Source: CAZKEG01 sp964601575 (GTDB lineage: Bacteria > Desulfobacterota > Thermodesulfobacteria > Thermodesulfobacteriales > Thermodesulfatatoraceae). From it: a stretch of 19,217 bases of DNA. The DNA is taken from positions 1 through 19,217 of the forward strand of contig CAZROA010000081.1 in assembly GCA_964601575.1 (NCBI GenBank). Reading direction: 5' to 3'. The position numbers and the translations under genes are program-made. The notes below the pieces were generated by a model. That model saw only the letters and a program-made list of their open reading frames with translations, was not told the origin of the DNA and searched no databases. Below are positions 7,170 to 15,588 of the stretch, in pieces. Numbering within the stretch: the first letter of the stretch is position 1; the number at the start of each line of letters is the position of its first letter.

Positions 7170-7532
7170 ATGGAACCGGAGAAACTGGAATACTTTCGTA
7201 AACTCCTTTTAGAAAAGAGAGAACGACTCATCAAGGAGGCCTTAAAGACCGTGGGTGATTTGGCCGACAATTCTCAAAGATTACCAGATCCCACGGATCA
7301 GGCGGCCTTTGAGAGTGAACGCGGTTTCGAACTTCGTATTCGGGATCGGGAAAGAAAGCTGATCAAGAAGATCGACCGGGCCTTAAAACGTATCGAAGAA
7401 GGCTCTTACGGTATCTGTGAGGCCTGCGGGGAAGAGATAGACTACAAACGCCTAGAAGCCAGACCAGAGGCCAGCCTGTGTATACGATGTAAACGGGAAC
7501 AAGAACGCCTGGAAAAATTACGCGGAGATTGA
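7170..7532 (+). CDS. dksA: RNA polymerase-binding transcription factor DksA
   Basis: DksA enters the secondary channel of RNA polymerase and, with ppGpp, reshapes initiation at rRNA and biosynthetic promoters. The 120-residue protein has a coiled coil with the tip motif DPTDQA (D40, D43, A45), matching the DxxDxA motif needed for activity in E. coli DksA. A zinc finger follows, CEAC (C83, C86) and CIRC (C104, C107). RRDRERKLIKKI-like residues 58-68 also match E. coli closely. It is shorter at the N-terminus than the 151-residue E. coli protein. The ribosome site GAGGAGGT lies before the ATG, nine bases after moaC. The stop overlaps the next start codon (TGATG). Confidence 0.94.
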   Translation: MEPEKLEYFRKLLLEKRERLIKEALKTVGDLADNSQRLPDPTDQAAFESERGFELRIRDRERKLIKKIDRALKRIEEGSYGICEACGEEIDYKRLEARPEASLCIRCKREQERLEKLRGD

Positions 7533-9673
7533 TGTCTGAACCGATTTGTCTCGCCTTCCTCTGGCACATGCACCAACCCTTCTATCGCGATTGGCAGAAG
7601 GGTCGGCTCTCCCTGCCCTGGGTTAGATTACATGCCGTAAAGGCCTATTACGATATGCCATGGGTCCTAAAAGATTTCCCCAAAGTTCACGTCACCTTCA
7701 ACCTGGTCCCCTCACTCTTAAAACAGATCGAGTTCTATCTTGAGGGAGGCAGTGATTATTTTTTAGAACTCTCGCGCAAACCAGCCGAAGACCTCCTTCC
7801 TGAGGAAAGGGAATTTATCGTCCAGTATTTTTTCAGTTGCTATTGGGACACGATGATCCGTCCTTATGCCCGCTATTTTGACCTTCTGCACAAGCGTGGT
7901 CTCTCCACAGAAGGCGGACGGATAACCGAGGCGACCAAAAAGTTTAGCCCCCAGGATCTACGTGATCTTCAGGTCTGGTTTAATCTGGCCTGGATTGGTT
8001 TTGCCCTCCAAGGACATCCTTTGGTCCAGGAACTCAAGGCCAAGGGCCGCCTTTTTTCTGAAGGAGAAAAGGAAGCCCTTCTCAAACTTCATTTAGAAAT
8101 CCTTGGGAAGATCATCCCCTTTTATGGTGACCTACAGAAAAAGGGTCAAATAGAAATTTCGACCAGCCCCTTTTTTCATCCCATCCTGCCCTTGCTGATC
8201 GATACCGATTCAGCCCGGCGAAATCTCCCCGAGGCCCCCTTGCCTCCGCGTTTTTCCCACCCTGAAGACGCAAAGCTCCAGATCACCTTGGCCCTTGATT
8301 ATCACGAAAGGCTCTTTGGCCGTCGCCCTCAAGGGATGTGGCCTTCTGAGGGCTCTGTCTCTCCGGAATTGATCCCCATCGTGGCTGAAGCCGGTCTCTC
8401 TTGGCTGGCCACCGATGAAGAGATCCTCTATCGCAGCCTGGGGACCAGCGGCCCGGAGGTCTTACTCCAACCCTATTGGGTCTTTAAAGACGGGGCCAAA
8501 GTGGCCTTTGTCTTTCGACACCATGAACTCTCCGACCGGATCGGGTTTGTTTATCGAGGGCTTCCGGCAGAAAAAGCCGCCGAAAATCTCCTTCACACCG
8601 CCCGTTTATTGGCTGAACAATTTCCTTCAAAGAGACCGCCGCTTTTGGCCATTATCCTCGATGGCGAAAATCCTTGGGAATACTACCCCGACGGAGGGCA
8701 GGCCTTTTTGACCGCTCTCTATCAAAAGATCTCCGAAAATAGTGGATTCCGAGCGGTAACTATAGCCGAATATCTTGAAGAATTTCCGCCAGAGAGGGGC
8801 TTTTCTGAGCTTTATACCGGCTCTTGGATAAATGCCAATTTTGATATCTGGATTGGACACGAAGAGGAAAATCGGGCCTGGGAACTCCTGGGCAAGGTCC
8901 GAAGCTTTGTGAAGGACCCATTTGCCCTCCCGGAGGAGGCTCGTTGGGCCCTTATGGCTGCCGAAGGAAGTGATTGGTTTTGGTGGTTTGGGGATCACTT
9001 TACCACTATCTTTGATGACGAGTTTGACCGTCTCTTTCGCCAACACCTCTCTCATATTTTTCGGGTCTTGGGTAAGGCCCCATGGAGTGAGTTGGAACAT
9101 CCGGTCCGACGACCGCGTCTGATCGAACCTGAAGAACAGCCCACAGCCTTTATCGCTCCGGTCATCGATGGACGTGAAACCAATTTCTTTGAATGGAGTG
9201 GAGCGGGCAAGTTTCGCCCTCGGGCCCGAGGTGAAGCTATGTACCTAGGAGAAACCCTGATCGAGGCCCTTTATTTCGGGTTTGACCTAAAAAATTTCTA
9301 CCTACGCCTGGATATCAAGGGTAAAAACTTGGATCTCCTCCCTGAAAACAGCAGACTAAAGATTTTCTTTGCCGGACACGAACAACAAGTAGAGGTCTCC
9401 TTTTGTCCAAGGGCTGCCAATGCCCAGGAGACTTTGGAGCTAAAAAGGGGGCTTCAATACTTTCGAGGAAATGAGGCCGGGGATCTTGCCTGTGAGACTA
9501 TTATCGAACTGGCTCTTCCTTTTCAAAAATTGGGATTTAAGGTAGGAGAAAAGGTGAGCTTCTTCGTAGAATTGGTAGAAAACGGTCTCCCACGAGAAAG
9601 GAGTCCCTGGTCTGGAAATTTATACTTTATTGTCCCGGACGAAAACTTTGAACAGATTATGTGGCAGGTATAG
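7532..9673 (+). CDS. Glycoside hydrolase family 57 alpha-glucan-active enzyme
   Basis: The protein belongs to GH57, retaining enzymes acting on alpha-glucans (alpha-amylase, amylopullulanase, 4-alpha-glucanotransferase, branching enzyme). The N-terminus has FLWHMHQPFY, the first conserved GH57 region. MWPSEGSVSPE contains the likely nucleophile E273, and ILDGENPWEYY the likely acid/base D377. FNLVPSLL and STSPFFHPILPLL are further family blocks. About 170 C-terminal residues after 540 form a separate beta-rich domain of unknown role. No signal peptide is seen, so it should act in the cytosol, perhaps on glycogen-like reserves. The frame also reads from TTG at 7529, but the ATG at 7532, overlapping the dksA stop, is the better start. 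The precise specificity cannot be read from sequence. Confidence 0.92.
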   Translation: MSEPICLAFLWHMHQPFYRDWQKGRLSLPWVRLHAVKAYYDMPWVLKDFPKVHVTFNLVPSLLKQIEFYLEGGSDYFLELSRKPAEDLLPEEREFIVQYFFSCYWDTMIRPYARYFDLLHKRGLSTEGGRITEATKKFSPQDLRDLQVWFNLAWIGFALQGHPLVQELKAKGRLFSEGEKEALLKLHLEILGKIIPFYGDLQKKGQIEISTSPFFHPILPLLIDTDSARRNLPEAPLPPRFSHPEDAKLQITLALDYHERLFGRRPQGMWPSEGSVSPELIPIVAEAGLSWLATDEEILYRSLGTSGPEVLLQPYWVFKDGAKVAFVFRHHELSDRIGFVYRGLPAEKAAENLLHTARLLAEQFPSKRPPLLAIILDGENPWEYYPDGGQAFLTALYQKISENSGFRAVTIAEYLEEFPPERGFSELYTGSWINANFDIWIGHEEENRAWELLGKVRSFVKDPFALPEEARWALMAAEGSDWFWWFGDHFTTIFDDEFDRLFRQHLSHIFRVLGKAPWSELEHPVRRPRLIEPEEQPTAFIAPVIDGRETNFFEWSGAGKFRPRARGEAMYLGETLIEALYFGFDLKNFYLRLDIKGKNLDLLPENSRLKIFFAGHEQQVEVSFCPRAANAQETLELKRGLQYFRGNEAGDLACETIIELALPFQKLGFKVGEKVSFFVELVENGLPRERSPWSGNLYFIVPDENFEQIMWQV

Positions 9674-9681
9674 GAGGCTTT

Positions 9682-10710
9682 ATGCCCGAATTAAGACGAG
9701 ATCCTATTGTGGGGCGATGGGTCATCATAGCCAAGGAACGAGGAAAACGTCCCTCAGACTTTGTCGTCCCCAAGGATGAAGTAAAAGGTGGCTTTTGTCC
9801 CCTGTGCCCTGGGCATGAGTATACTACTCCTCCGGAAGTGCTGGCCTACGGAAGACCCCCTGGGGCCCCTCCCAACAGCCCGGGCTGGAGTTTGCGGGTG
9901 GTCCCTAATAAATTCCCGGCCCTGCGCATCGAAGGAGAGCTTTGGAAAGAGGGCGAGGGGATTTATGATAAAATGAATGGTGTTGGTGCCCATGAGGTCA
10001 TTGTGGAGACGCCCAATCACAACGAAACCTTGGCCGAAATGTCACCGGATCGGTTGTTACAGGTATTTTGGGCCTACCGAGATCGCATGATCGATCTCTC
10101 TAGGGACAACCGTTTTCGTTATGTGATCATCTTCAAGAATTTCGGTCGGGCGGCAGGGGCCTCACTTGAACACAGCCATTCACAGCTAATTGCCCTTCCG
10201 ATCGTCCCGCACCTAGTAAACCAGGAATTAAAAGGTTCTAAGCTCTATTATGACTACAAGGAACGTTGTATTTACTGCGATATCATCCGCCAAGAACTGC
10301 AAACAGGGACACGGGTGGTCTGCGAGAACCACGAGTTTATAGCCATCTGCGCCTTTGCTCCGCGCCAACCCTTTGAGATGTGGATTATCCCCAAGAGACA
10401 TCATTCCGACTTCCGGGCCATAGATGACCGCCAATTTCGTGCCTTGGCCGAAATCTTCTCCGAGGTCTTAAAACGCCTTAACACTGCCATCCCCCGCTGC
10501 CCGTACAATTTCGTCCTCCATACGGCCCCTCTTCGTGAACCGTATCTGGAACACTATCACTGGCACTTTGAACTACTTCCCAAGCTCACCCATATAGCCG
10601 GATTTGAATGGGGCACGGGCTTTTATATTACCCCCACCTCACCCGAAGACGCGGCGCATTTTCTGCGCGAAATTACCCTCTCTGAAGGAGGTCAAGAAAA
10701 TGCCGGATAG
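9682..10710 (+). CDS. galT: GalT-family nucleotidyltransferase (galactose-1-phosphate uridylyltransferase or ADP-glucose phosphorylase)
   Basis: This HIT-superfamily enzyme carries the active-site motif EHSHSQ with H164 and H166, the latter being the expected nucleophile that accepts the nucleotidyl group. Zinc ligands are visible as CPLC (C39, C42) with H113 and H164; a second CxxC pair, CIYC (C196, C199), lies in the C-terminal half. The 342-residue length is normal. Start is ATG at 9682, placed after GGAGG at 9673-9677; the frame extends to GTG at 9661, which lacks such a site. In the Leloir pathway it would exchange UDP between glucose-1-P and galactose-1-P, and a 4-epimerase lies just downstream on the other strand. 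Next to a GH57 enzyme, an ADP-glucose phosphorylase role is a real alternative. Confidence 0.88.
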   Translation: MPELRRDPIVGRWVIIAKERGKRPSDFVVPKDEVKGGFCPLCPGHEYTTPPEVLAYGRPPGAPPNSPGWSLRVVPNKFPALRIEGELWKEGEGIYDKMNGVGAHEVIVETPNHNETLAEMSPDRLLQVFWAYRDRMIDLSRDNRFRYVIIFKNFGRAAGASLEHSHSQLIALPIVPHLVNQELKGSKLYYDYKERCIYCDIIRQELQTGTRVVCENHEFIAICAFAPRQPFEMWIIPKRHHSDFRAIDDRQFRALAEIFSEVLKRLNTAIPRCPYNFVLHTAPLREPYLEHYHWHFELLPKLTHIAGFEWGTGFYITPTSPEDAAHFLREITLSEGGQENAG

Positions 10711-11074
10711 AAAACCGCGCGTTCTCATTGTCGATGACGAAGAAAGCATCCACCTCCTCTATCGCGAAGAACTAGAAGAGGAAGGATATGAAGTCCATTC
10801 AGCCATGAATGGTCCAGAAGCCTTAGAATTGGTGGACAAAATAGAACCAGATATTGTCGTCCTTGATATCAACATGCCTGGGATGGACGGCATTCAAGTC
10901 CTGCGTAAGATCAAGGAAAAGAGACCTCAACTTCCAGTCATCCTCTGCTCAGCCTATCCTGAGTATAAACAAGATCTCGCTTCCTGGGCCTCGGATGATT
11001 ACATCGTCAAATCCTATGACCTGAGCGAATTAAAAGACTCGATCAAACGGAACTTGGCTAAGGTAGGGTTTTAG
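10700..11074 (+). CDS. Single-domain response regulator (CheY-like receiver)
   Basis: The 124-residue protein is a bare receiver domain without an output domain. It has the acidic pair D12-D13 in LIVDDEE, phosphoacceptor D56 in VVLDINMPGMDG, S84 in place of the usual Thr/Ser switch residue and K104 in YIVKSYD. Its strong ribosome site, AAGGAGGT at 10685-10692, and its ATG at 10700 lie inside the end of galT, an 11-base overlap. No histidine kinase or chemotaxis gene is in the window. Its stop codon overlaps the stop of the convergent epimerase gene. It could signal through protein contact, phosphorelay or the receiver-less sigma-54 activator encoded 1 kb away; that link is speculation. Confidence 0.92.
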   Translation: MPDRKPRVLIVDDEESIHLLYREELEEEGYEVHSAMNGPEALELVDKIEPDIVVLDINMPGMDGIQVLRKIKEKRPQLPVILCSAYPEYKQDLASWASDDYIVKSYDLSELKDSIKRNLAKVGF

Positions 11075-12042
11075 GCCCTCATTTGTTCTTTATACCAGGC
11101 TATAGTGCGCTCAAGGCCTCGGCGCAAGTCAACCACCTCTTCTATCTTGAGAAGCTTTTTGGCCTTGCTCACATCAGCCAAAGAGTGTCTTACGTCTCCA
11201 GGCCTTGGAGGGGCATAGACGGGTTCTATATCAACGCCGATGATTTCAGCGATAAGGCGATAAAGTTCATTAATGGTTGTATTTTTCCCACAGGCGATAT
11301 TGATCACCTCCCCCACCACCTCATCTCCAGCATAACAAGCAGCGATGTTGGCCCGCACAACGTTTTCTACAAAGGTAAAATCACGAGATTGGTTTCCGTC
11401 GCCAAAGATAATCGGAGGCTCACCCTTAAGAAGGGCGGTGATAAATTTGGGCACCACAGCAGCGTACTGAGAAAGTGGATCTTGCCGTGGCCCAAAGACG
11501 TTAAAATAACGCAAGATAACCGTCTCAAGGCCATAGAGAGAAGGAAAGATTTGACAGTAGTACTCCCCGGTAAGTTTGGCTACGGCATAGGGAGAAAGCG
11601 GAGCCGGAGGCATGTCCTCCCGTTTGGGAGTGGCCTTCTCCTTGTCTACATCACCATAAGCCGAAGAAGAGGCAGCATAGACAAATCTTTTAACCTTGGC
11701 CATAGCGGCGGCCTGTAACATATTCAAGGTGCCAGTGGTGTTTACCTGATGGGTGGTCTCTGGGTCTTCCACCGAGCGGGGGACCGAACCCAAGGCGGCC
11801 TCATGAAGGACGAAGTCCATCCCCTCGCAGGCCTGGCAACAAGTAGAAAAATCCCTTATGTCTCCACGGATGAGTTCGAAGCGCTTTGTGGCCCCGGGGA
11901 TATCTCTAACAAAGGCCAGATTTTCTGGTTTGCCATTGGAAAAATCGTCAAGCACGCGGACAAAATGCCCTTCTTTTAAGAGATATTCTGTGAGATTGGA
12001 ACCGATAAAACCTGCCCCACCAGTCACCAAAAAATTGGCCAT
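11071..12042 (-). CDS. NAD-dependent nucleotide-sugar 4-epimerase (GalE/WbpP-like SDR)
   Basis: This extended short-chain dehydrogenase interconverts UDP-glucose or UDP-GlcNAc with the galacto epimer. The Rossmann NAD motif GGAGFIG is at residues 8-14. The catalytic residues are in SSSAYGD (125-131) and Y152-xxx-K156 in SPYAVAKLTGEYY. The blocks LRYFNVFGPRQDPLSQYAAV and GDGNQSRDFTFVENVV resemble WbpP/TviC-type UDP-GlcNAc 4-epimerases, which feed surface polysaccharides. Length, 323 residues, is standard. I start at ATG 12042, seven bases after a perfect AAGGAGGT; the frame also runs up to TTG at 12057, which overlaps that site. It follows the sigma-54 activator by about 29 bases on the same strand and ends inside the stop of the response regulator. 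Glucose versus GlcNAc preference is uncertain. Confidence 0.9.
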   Translation of the reverse strand: MANFLVTGGAGFIGSNLTEYLLKEGHFVRVLDDFSNGKPENLAFVRDIPGATKRFELIRGDIRDFSTCCQACEGMDFVLHEAALGSVPRSVEDPETTHQVNTTGTLNMLQAAAMAKVKRFVYAASSSAYGDVDKEKATPKREDMPPAPLSPYAVAKLTGEYYCQIFPSLYGLETVILRYFNVFGPRQDPLSQYAAVVPKFITALLKGEPPIIFGDGNQSRDFTFVENVVRANIAACYAGDEVVGEVINIACGKNTTINELYRLIAEIIGVDIEPVYAPPRPGDVRHSLADVSKAKKLLKIEEVVDLRRGLERTIAWYKEQMRA

Positions 12043-12071
12043 AAAGACCTCCTTCAAGCTAAAGGTCTCTT

Positions 12072-13142
12072 TTAAAGGCCCATTTCTTCAAATTCTCGGA
12101 GTTTATAAAGGAGGGCCTTATAAGAAATACCTAAGAGAGAAGCGGCCTGGCGTTTGTTGCCATCGGTTTGTTTAAGGATGACGTCGATGATCTTCTTCTC
12201 GACGATGGCACTCACCTTTTTACTTATCTCCTTGAGAGAGACCGCTCCCCGTTGGGCCCGTGCTATCTCCTGCGAGACCACCTGAATCAGATCCTCATGG
12301 GTGGTCATCGTAGAAGATGTCTCCTCTGGGGGTAGCGGCACCCCTGAGAGACGCCTTATCTCCCTTTCTACTTCGTCAAAATCGCGCAAAACGATAAGGC
12401 GTTTGATATAATTTTCGAGCTCCCGAACGTTGCCAGGCCAGTCATATCTCATGAAGAGCTGCATCAAGGAGGGAGGAAGTTCAAATTTTTTGATACCGTA
12501 TTGCTGGCGATATCTCTTGACGAAATAATCGACCAAAAGGGGGATATCTTCCCGGCGTTCCCGCAGGGGCGGGACTTGGATCTTGATGATGTTCAACCGG
12601 TAATAAAGGTCTTCCCGAAAATTGCCCTCTTTTATATCTTCTTCTAAGTCATGATTGGTAGCGGAAATGACCCAGACATCGACCTTGATCTCGCGCCGCC
12701 CACCAAGGCGGCAAAATTCGTTATCTTGAAGGACTTGCAGGAGCTTAGACTGGAGGGAAAGGGGCATATCACCGATCTCATCAAGAAAGATGACCCCACC
12801 ATTAGCCAACTCAAATTTACCTGGTTTTTCTCGATCAGCACCGGTAAAGGCCCCTCGTTCATAACCAAAGAGCTCACTTTCTAAGAGATCACCAGGGATG
12901 GCGGCACAATTGACCTTGATAAAGGGACCTCTAGAACGATGGGAACAGGCATGAAGGGCCCGGGCCACCAGTTCTTTCCCTACGCCGCTTTCACCATAAA
13001 TGACCACGCTGAGATCTGTATCAGCCACCTGCAGGATAAGTTCTTTGATACGTCGGATAGGAAGACTCTCCCCCACGATATTTCGTAGGGGCGCAATATC
13101 AAACACATCTTGCGTTATGAGCGTACTCACGTTACTTGTCAT
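12072..13142 (-). CDS. Sigma-54-dependent transcriptional activator without receiver domain
   Basis: The 356-residue protein is an AAA+ bacterial enhancer-binding protein. Walker A GESGVGKE is at 50-57, the sigma-54-contacting loop GAFTGA at 97-102, Walker B VIFLDEIGD near 117-125, and the arginine-finger region FREDLYYRLN and WPGNVRELENYI follow. A Fis-type helix-turn-helix closes the protein (GNKRQAASLLGISYKALLYKL). Only about 20 residues precede the AAA+ domain, so there is no receiver, GAF or PAS input; such proteins are often controlled by a partner or are constitutively active. The start is uncertain: no ribosome site precedes ATG 13142, and an in-frame stop lies just upstream. It is followed by the epimerase gene, probably in one transcript. 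No -24/-12 promoter was recognised in the window. Confidence 0.93.
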   Translation of the reverse strand: MTSNVSTLITQDVFDIAPLRNIVGESLPIRRIKELILQVADTDLSVVIYGESGVGKELVARALHACSHRSRGPFIKVNCAAIPGDLLESELFGYERGAFTGADREKPGKFELANGGVIFLDEIGDMPLSLQSKLLQVLQDNEFCRLGGRREIKVDVWVISATNHDLEEDIKEGNFREDLYYRLNIIKIQVPPLRERREDIPLLVDYFVKRYRQQYGIKKFELPPSLMQLFMRYDWPGNVRELENYIKRLIVLRDFDEVEREIRRLSGVPLPPEETSSTMTTHEDLIQVVSQEIARAQRGAVSLKEISKKVSAIVEKKIIDVILKQTDGNKRQAASLLGISYKALLYKLREFEEMGL

Positions 13143-13232
13143 CTGATGTCAAGGAGGTGTTCTACATTACAAAACACTTTTCGAGGAATTTCTCAAGTCA
13201 AAAGTCTCTTATAAATAGTTAGAGGTCTAGAA
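13143..13232. promoter_or_regulatory. Divergent intergenic region between the sigma-54 activator and punA
   Basis: The 90 bases must carry start signals for both directions. On the plus strand TATAAA at 13210-13215 is a good -10 box about 18 bases before the punA ATG, but no matching -35 box is seen. On the minus strand TTGAGA (13191-13196) and TGTAAT (13166-13171) are 19 bases apart, a weak pair. An AAGGAGGTG stretch at 13151-13159 is on the plus strand but precedes no credible frame. Confidence 0.35.
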
Positions 13233-14090
13233 ATGCCCTGTGATTTAAGAATATATCGACAAAAAGCCGAAGAAGCTCGAGCTTTCTTGGAAAAAGAACT
13301 CCCATTTCCCCCCTCCATCGTCTTGATCTTGGGCACAGGGCTTTCTGGTGCCGCGGAGAAGATCTCTAAACTTATCGAGATACCCTATCAGGATATACCA
13401 CATTTTCCGGTCTCCACCGTCGAGAGCCATCGAGGTCGATTGGTGGCCGGGTATTTCGGTGAAAAGTACGTAGTTGCCTTTCAAGGGCGCTTTCATTATT
13501 ACGAAGGCTATTCCTTAAGGGAAGTAACCTTCCCCTTGCGGGTCATGGGGCTCCTTGGGGCCAAGATATTGATCGTCTCAAACGCCGCCGGAGGCTTAAA
13601 TCTCTCCTTCACCGCCGGAGACATAATGCTTATCAAGGACCATATCAACCTTATTCCTGATAATCCCCTTCGTGGGCCTAATATTGACGAATGGGGGCCT
13701 CGTTTTCCGGATCTCTCCGAGGCCTATAGTCTGCGCCTGCGGACCCTCTTAAAAGAAATAGCTGGTGACCTGAACTTGAAGGAGGGAGTCTATGTAGCTG
13801 TACCTGGCCCAAGCCTTGAGACACCAGCGGAGACTAGATTTTTGCGCCTCATTGGGGCCGATGCCGTGGGTATGTCTACGGTGCCGGAGGTCATCGTGGC
13901 CAGACATGCTGGAATAGAGGTATTGGGGCTTTCAGTGATTGCTAACGTCAATGATCCAGACAATTTCAAACCCATCCTTCTTGAAGAAATCATCGCTTCA
14001 GCCCAGGCCGCCGAAAAAAAATTAGTGAGTCTGGTAGAGAGATTTCTCGAGGCCTTACCGGAGGAGTGGCTAACCGACCAAAATGTCTGA
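13233..14090 (+). CDS. punA: Purine-nucleoside phosphorylase (trimeric PunA type)
   Basis: The enzyme splits inosine or guanosine with phosphate into free base and ribose-1-phosphate in purine salvage. The 285-residue sequence matches the low-molecular-mass trimeric class: LGTGLSG phosphate loop at 33-39, ESHRGRL at 64-70, GRFHYYEG at 85-92, SNAAGGLN at 116-123, and PGPSLETPAETR containing E196. N238 in SVIANVND corresponds to the asparagine that recognises 6-oxopurines (N243 in human PNP); methylthioadenosine phosphorylases have aspartate there, which argues for guanosine/inosine. The site AGAGG lies about seven bases before the ATG. It overlaps the following RNase G gene by eight bases, so both are probably made from one mRNA, giving purine salvage next to RNA turnover. 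Confidence 0.93.
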   Translation: MPCDLRIYRQKAEEARAFLEKELPFPPSIVLILGTGLSGAAEKISKLIEIPYQDIPHFPVSTVESHRGRLVAGYFGEKYVVAFQGRFHYYEGYSLREVTFPLRVMGLLGAKILIVSNAAGGLNLSFTAGDIMLIKDHINLIPDNPLRGPNIDEWGPRFPDLSEAYSLRLRTLLKEIAGDLNLKEGVYVAVPGPSLETPAETRFLRLIGADAVGMSTVPEVIVARHAGIEVLGLSVIANVNDPDNFKPILLEEIIASAQAAEKKLVSLVERFLEALPEEWLTDQNV

Positions 14091-15588
14091 ACTCTTAATT
14101 AATTACGCCCCTTACGAAACGCGTGTGGCCTTGCTGGAAGACGGCGGGTTGGCTGAATTCTACCTTGAACGACCACGTGAACGGGGTTACGTAGGCAACA
14201 TCTATAAAGGCCGCGTGGTCCGGGTCCTTCCGGGTATGAGGGCGGCCTTTATTGAAATCGGCCTTTCACGCACGGCCTTCCTCTACGGCGGTGATCTTTG
14301 CCCCCGGTTGATTGAGGCCGAAGAACTCTTCGGTGAAGAGGTCTCTGAGATCCGGGTCGGGCCGATCGAAGATATCCTCAAGCGCGGCCAAGAGATCCTG
14401 GTGCAGGTAGTCAAAGAGCCAGTAGGCAACAAAGGGGCCAGGCTCAGCACCAATATCACCTTGCCTGGTCGGTATCTGGTCTTTCTGCCGACCATGACCC
14501 ATATCGGTCTTTCGCGCAAAATTACCTCGGAGAGTGAGAGGGAGCGCTTGCGTTCCCTGGTGGAGGAATTGCGCCCACCTGATACCGGATGGATCGTCCG
14601 TACCGTGGCCCTTGAAGCCAGCAAAGAAGAAATCAAGGCGGAGATGGATTTTCTGCTCTCCCTCTGGCAAGACATCCGTCAAAGGGCAGAAAAGGTCTCG
14701 GCCCCGGCCCTGATTTATGAAGAACTCGATATAAGTCTTCGTGCCGTGCGCGATCTAATGGCCAGAGAGGTGTCCTCTCTGGTGGTAGACGACCGAGGGG
14801 TCTACCAAAAAATCCTCTCTTTTATGGACCATTTTGCCCCCCATCTCAAAGGCTGTGTCAAATTACACGAAGGACCACCCTCCCTCTTTGAGGCTTACGG
14901 CATAGAGATAGAGACCTCTAGGCTCCTTTCACGAAAGGTCTGGCTCAAATCCGGCGGTTTTATCGTCATCGAGCCCTGTGAGGCCTTTACCGCCATTGAC
15001 GTAAACACCGGGCGCTATGTAGGCAAGGCTGACCTGGAAGAGACCGTCCTTCGGACCAATCTCGAAGCAGCCAAGGAGATCGCCTATCAGCTCCGTTTAC
15101 GGAATATCGGCGGGCTTATCATCATCGACTTTATCGACATGGAAAAGAGTGAGAGCCGAGAAGCGGTTTTCCAGGCGCTCAAGGAACATCTCAAAAAAGA
15201 CCGGGCCAAAACCAATGTGCGCCCCATGTCGGAATTCGGGGTCATAGAGATGACTAGGGAAAGACGCCGGGAAAGTCTCTACGATCTCCTCACCGAACCC
15301 TGCCCTTGTTGTCACGGGGAGGGCTATACCAAGAGCAAGCGCACCATTTGCTACGAGATCCTACGGCGTTTGGAAAAAATGGGGCCTCACGTAAGGGGAA
15401 AAACCGTAATCCTAAAGGTTCATCCTTCGGTGGCCGAAGCCCTTACCGGTGAAGAAATCGAATTCCTGGAACAGATCGAGAAACGCTTTCAATTCGAGAC
15501 TTCGGTCAACGAGGAACACGAATTTCTACCCTGGGAATACAAATTCTACATCCAGGATCAAATCGGATTCGAGGAACTCGAAAAATAG
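14083..15588 (+). CDS. rng: Ribonuclease G (RNase E/G family)
   Basis: RNase G is an endoribonuclease for rRNA 5' maturation and mRNA decay. The 501-residue protein has an S1-like domain near 35-120 (GNIYKGRVVRVLPGMRAAFIEIG), the catalytic DNase I-like domain with D306 in FTAIDVNTGRYVG and D349 in IIDFIDM as metal-binding residues, and the zinc-link CPCC (C407, C410) used for dimerisation. Length matches RNase G; the long C-terminal scaffold of RNase E is absent. The ATG lies inside the end of punA. A strong hairpin terminator begins at the stop codon. Degradosome partners are not encoded here. Confidence 0.95.
   Translation: MSELLINYAPYETRVALLEDGGLAEFYLERPRERGYVGNIYKGRVVRVLPGMRAAFIEIGLSRTAFLYGGDLCPRLIEAEELFGEEVSEIRVGPIEDILKRGQEILVQVVKEPVGNKGARLSTNITLPGRYLVFLPTMTHIGLSRKITSESERERLRSLVEELRPPDTGWIVRTVALEASKEEIKAEMDFLLSLWQDIRQRAEKVSAPALIYEELDISLRAVRDLMAREVSSLVVDDRGVYQKILSFMDHFAPHLKGCVKLHEGPPSLFEAYGIEIETSRLLSRKVWLKSGGFIVIEPCEAFTAIDVNTGRYVGKADLEETVLRTNLEAAKEIAYQLRLRNIGGLIIIDFIDMEKSESREAVFQALKEHLKKDRAKTNVRPMSEFGVIEMTRERRRESLYDLLTEPCPCCHGEGYTKSKRTICYEILRRLEKMGPHVRGKTVILKVHPSVAEALTGEEIEFLEQIEKRFQFETSVNEEHEFLPWEYKFYIQDQIGFEELEK

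Noticed and set aside
10555..10580. Sigma-54 promoter suggested by TGGCAC inside galT
   Set aside because: The -12 TTGC element is missing at the required spacing.
11083..11718. Plus-strand frame of 211 codons opposite the epimerase
   Set aside because: The minus strand carries clear SDR motifs; this frame is its shadow.
13151..13214. AAGGAGGTG as ribosome site of a small plus-strand leader peptide
   Set aside because: No ATG, GTG or TTG follows at proper spacing; the only reading is an 18-codon frame from a non-standard ATT.
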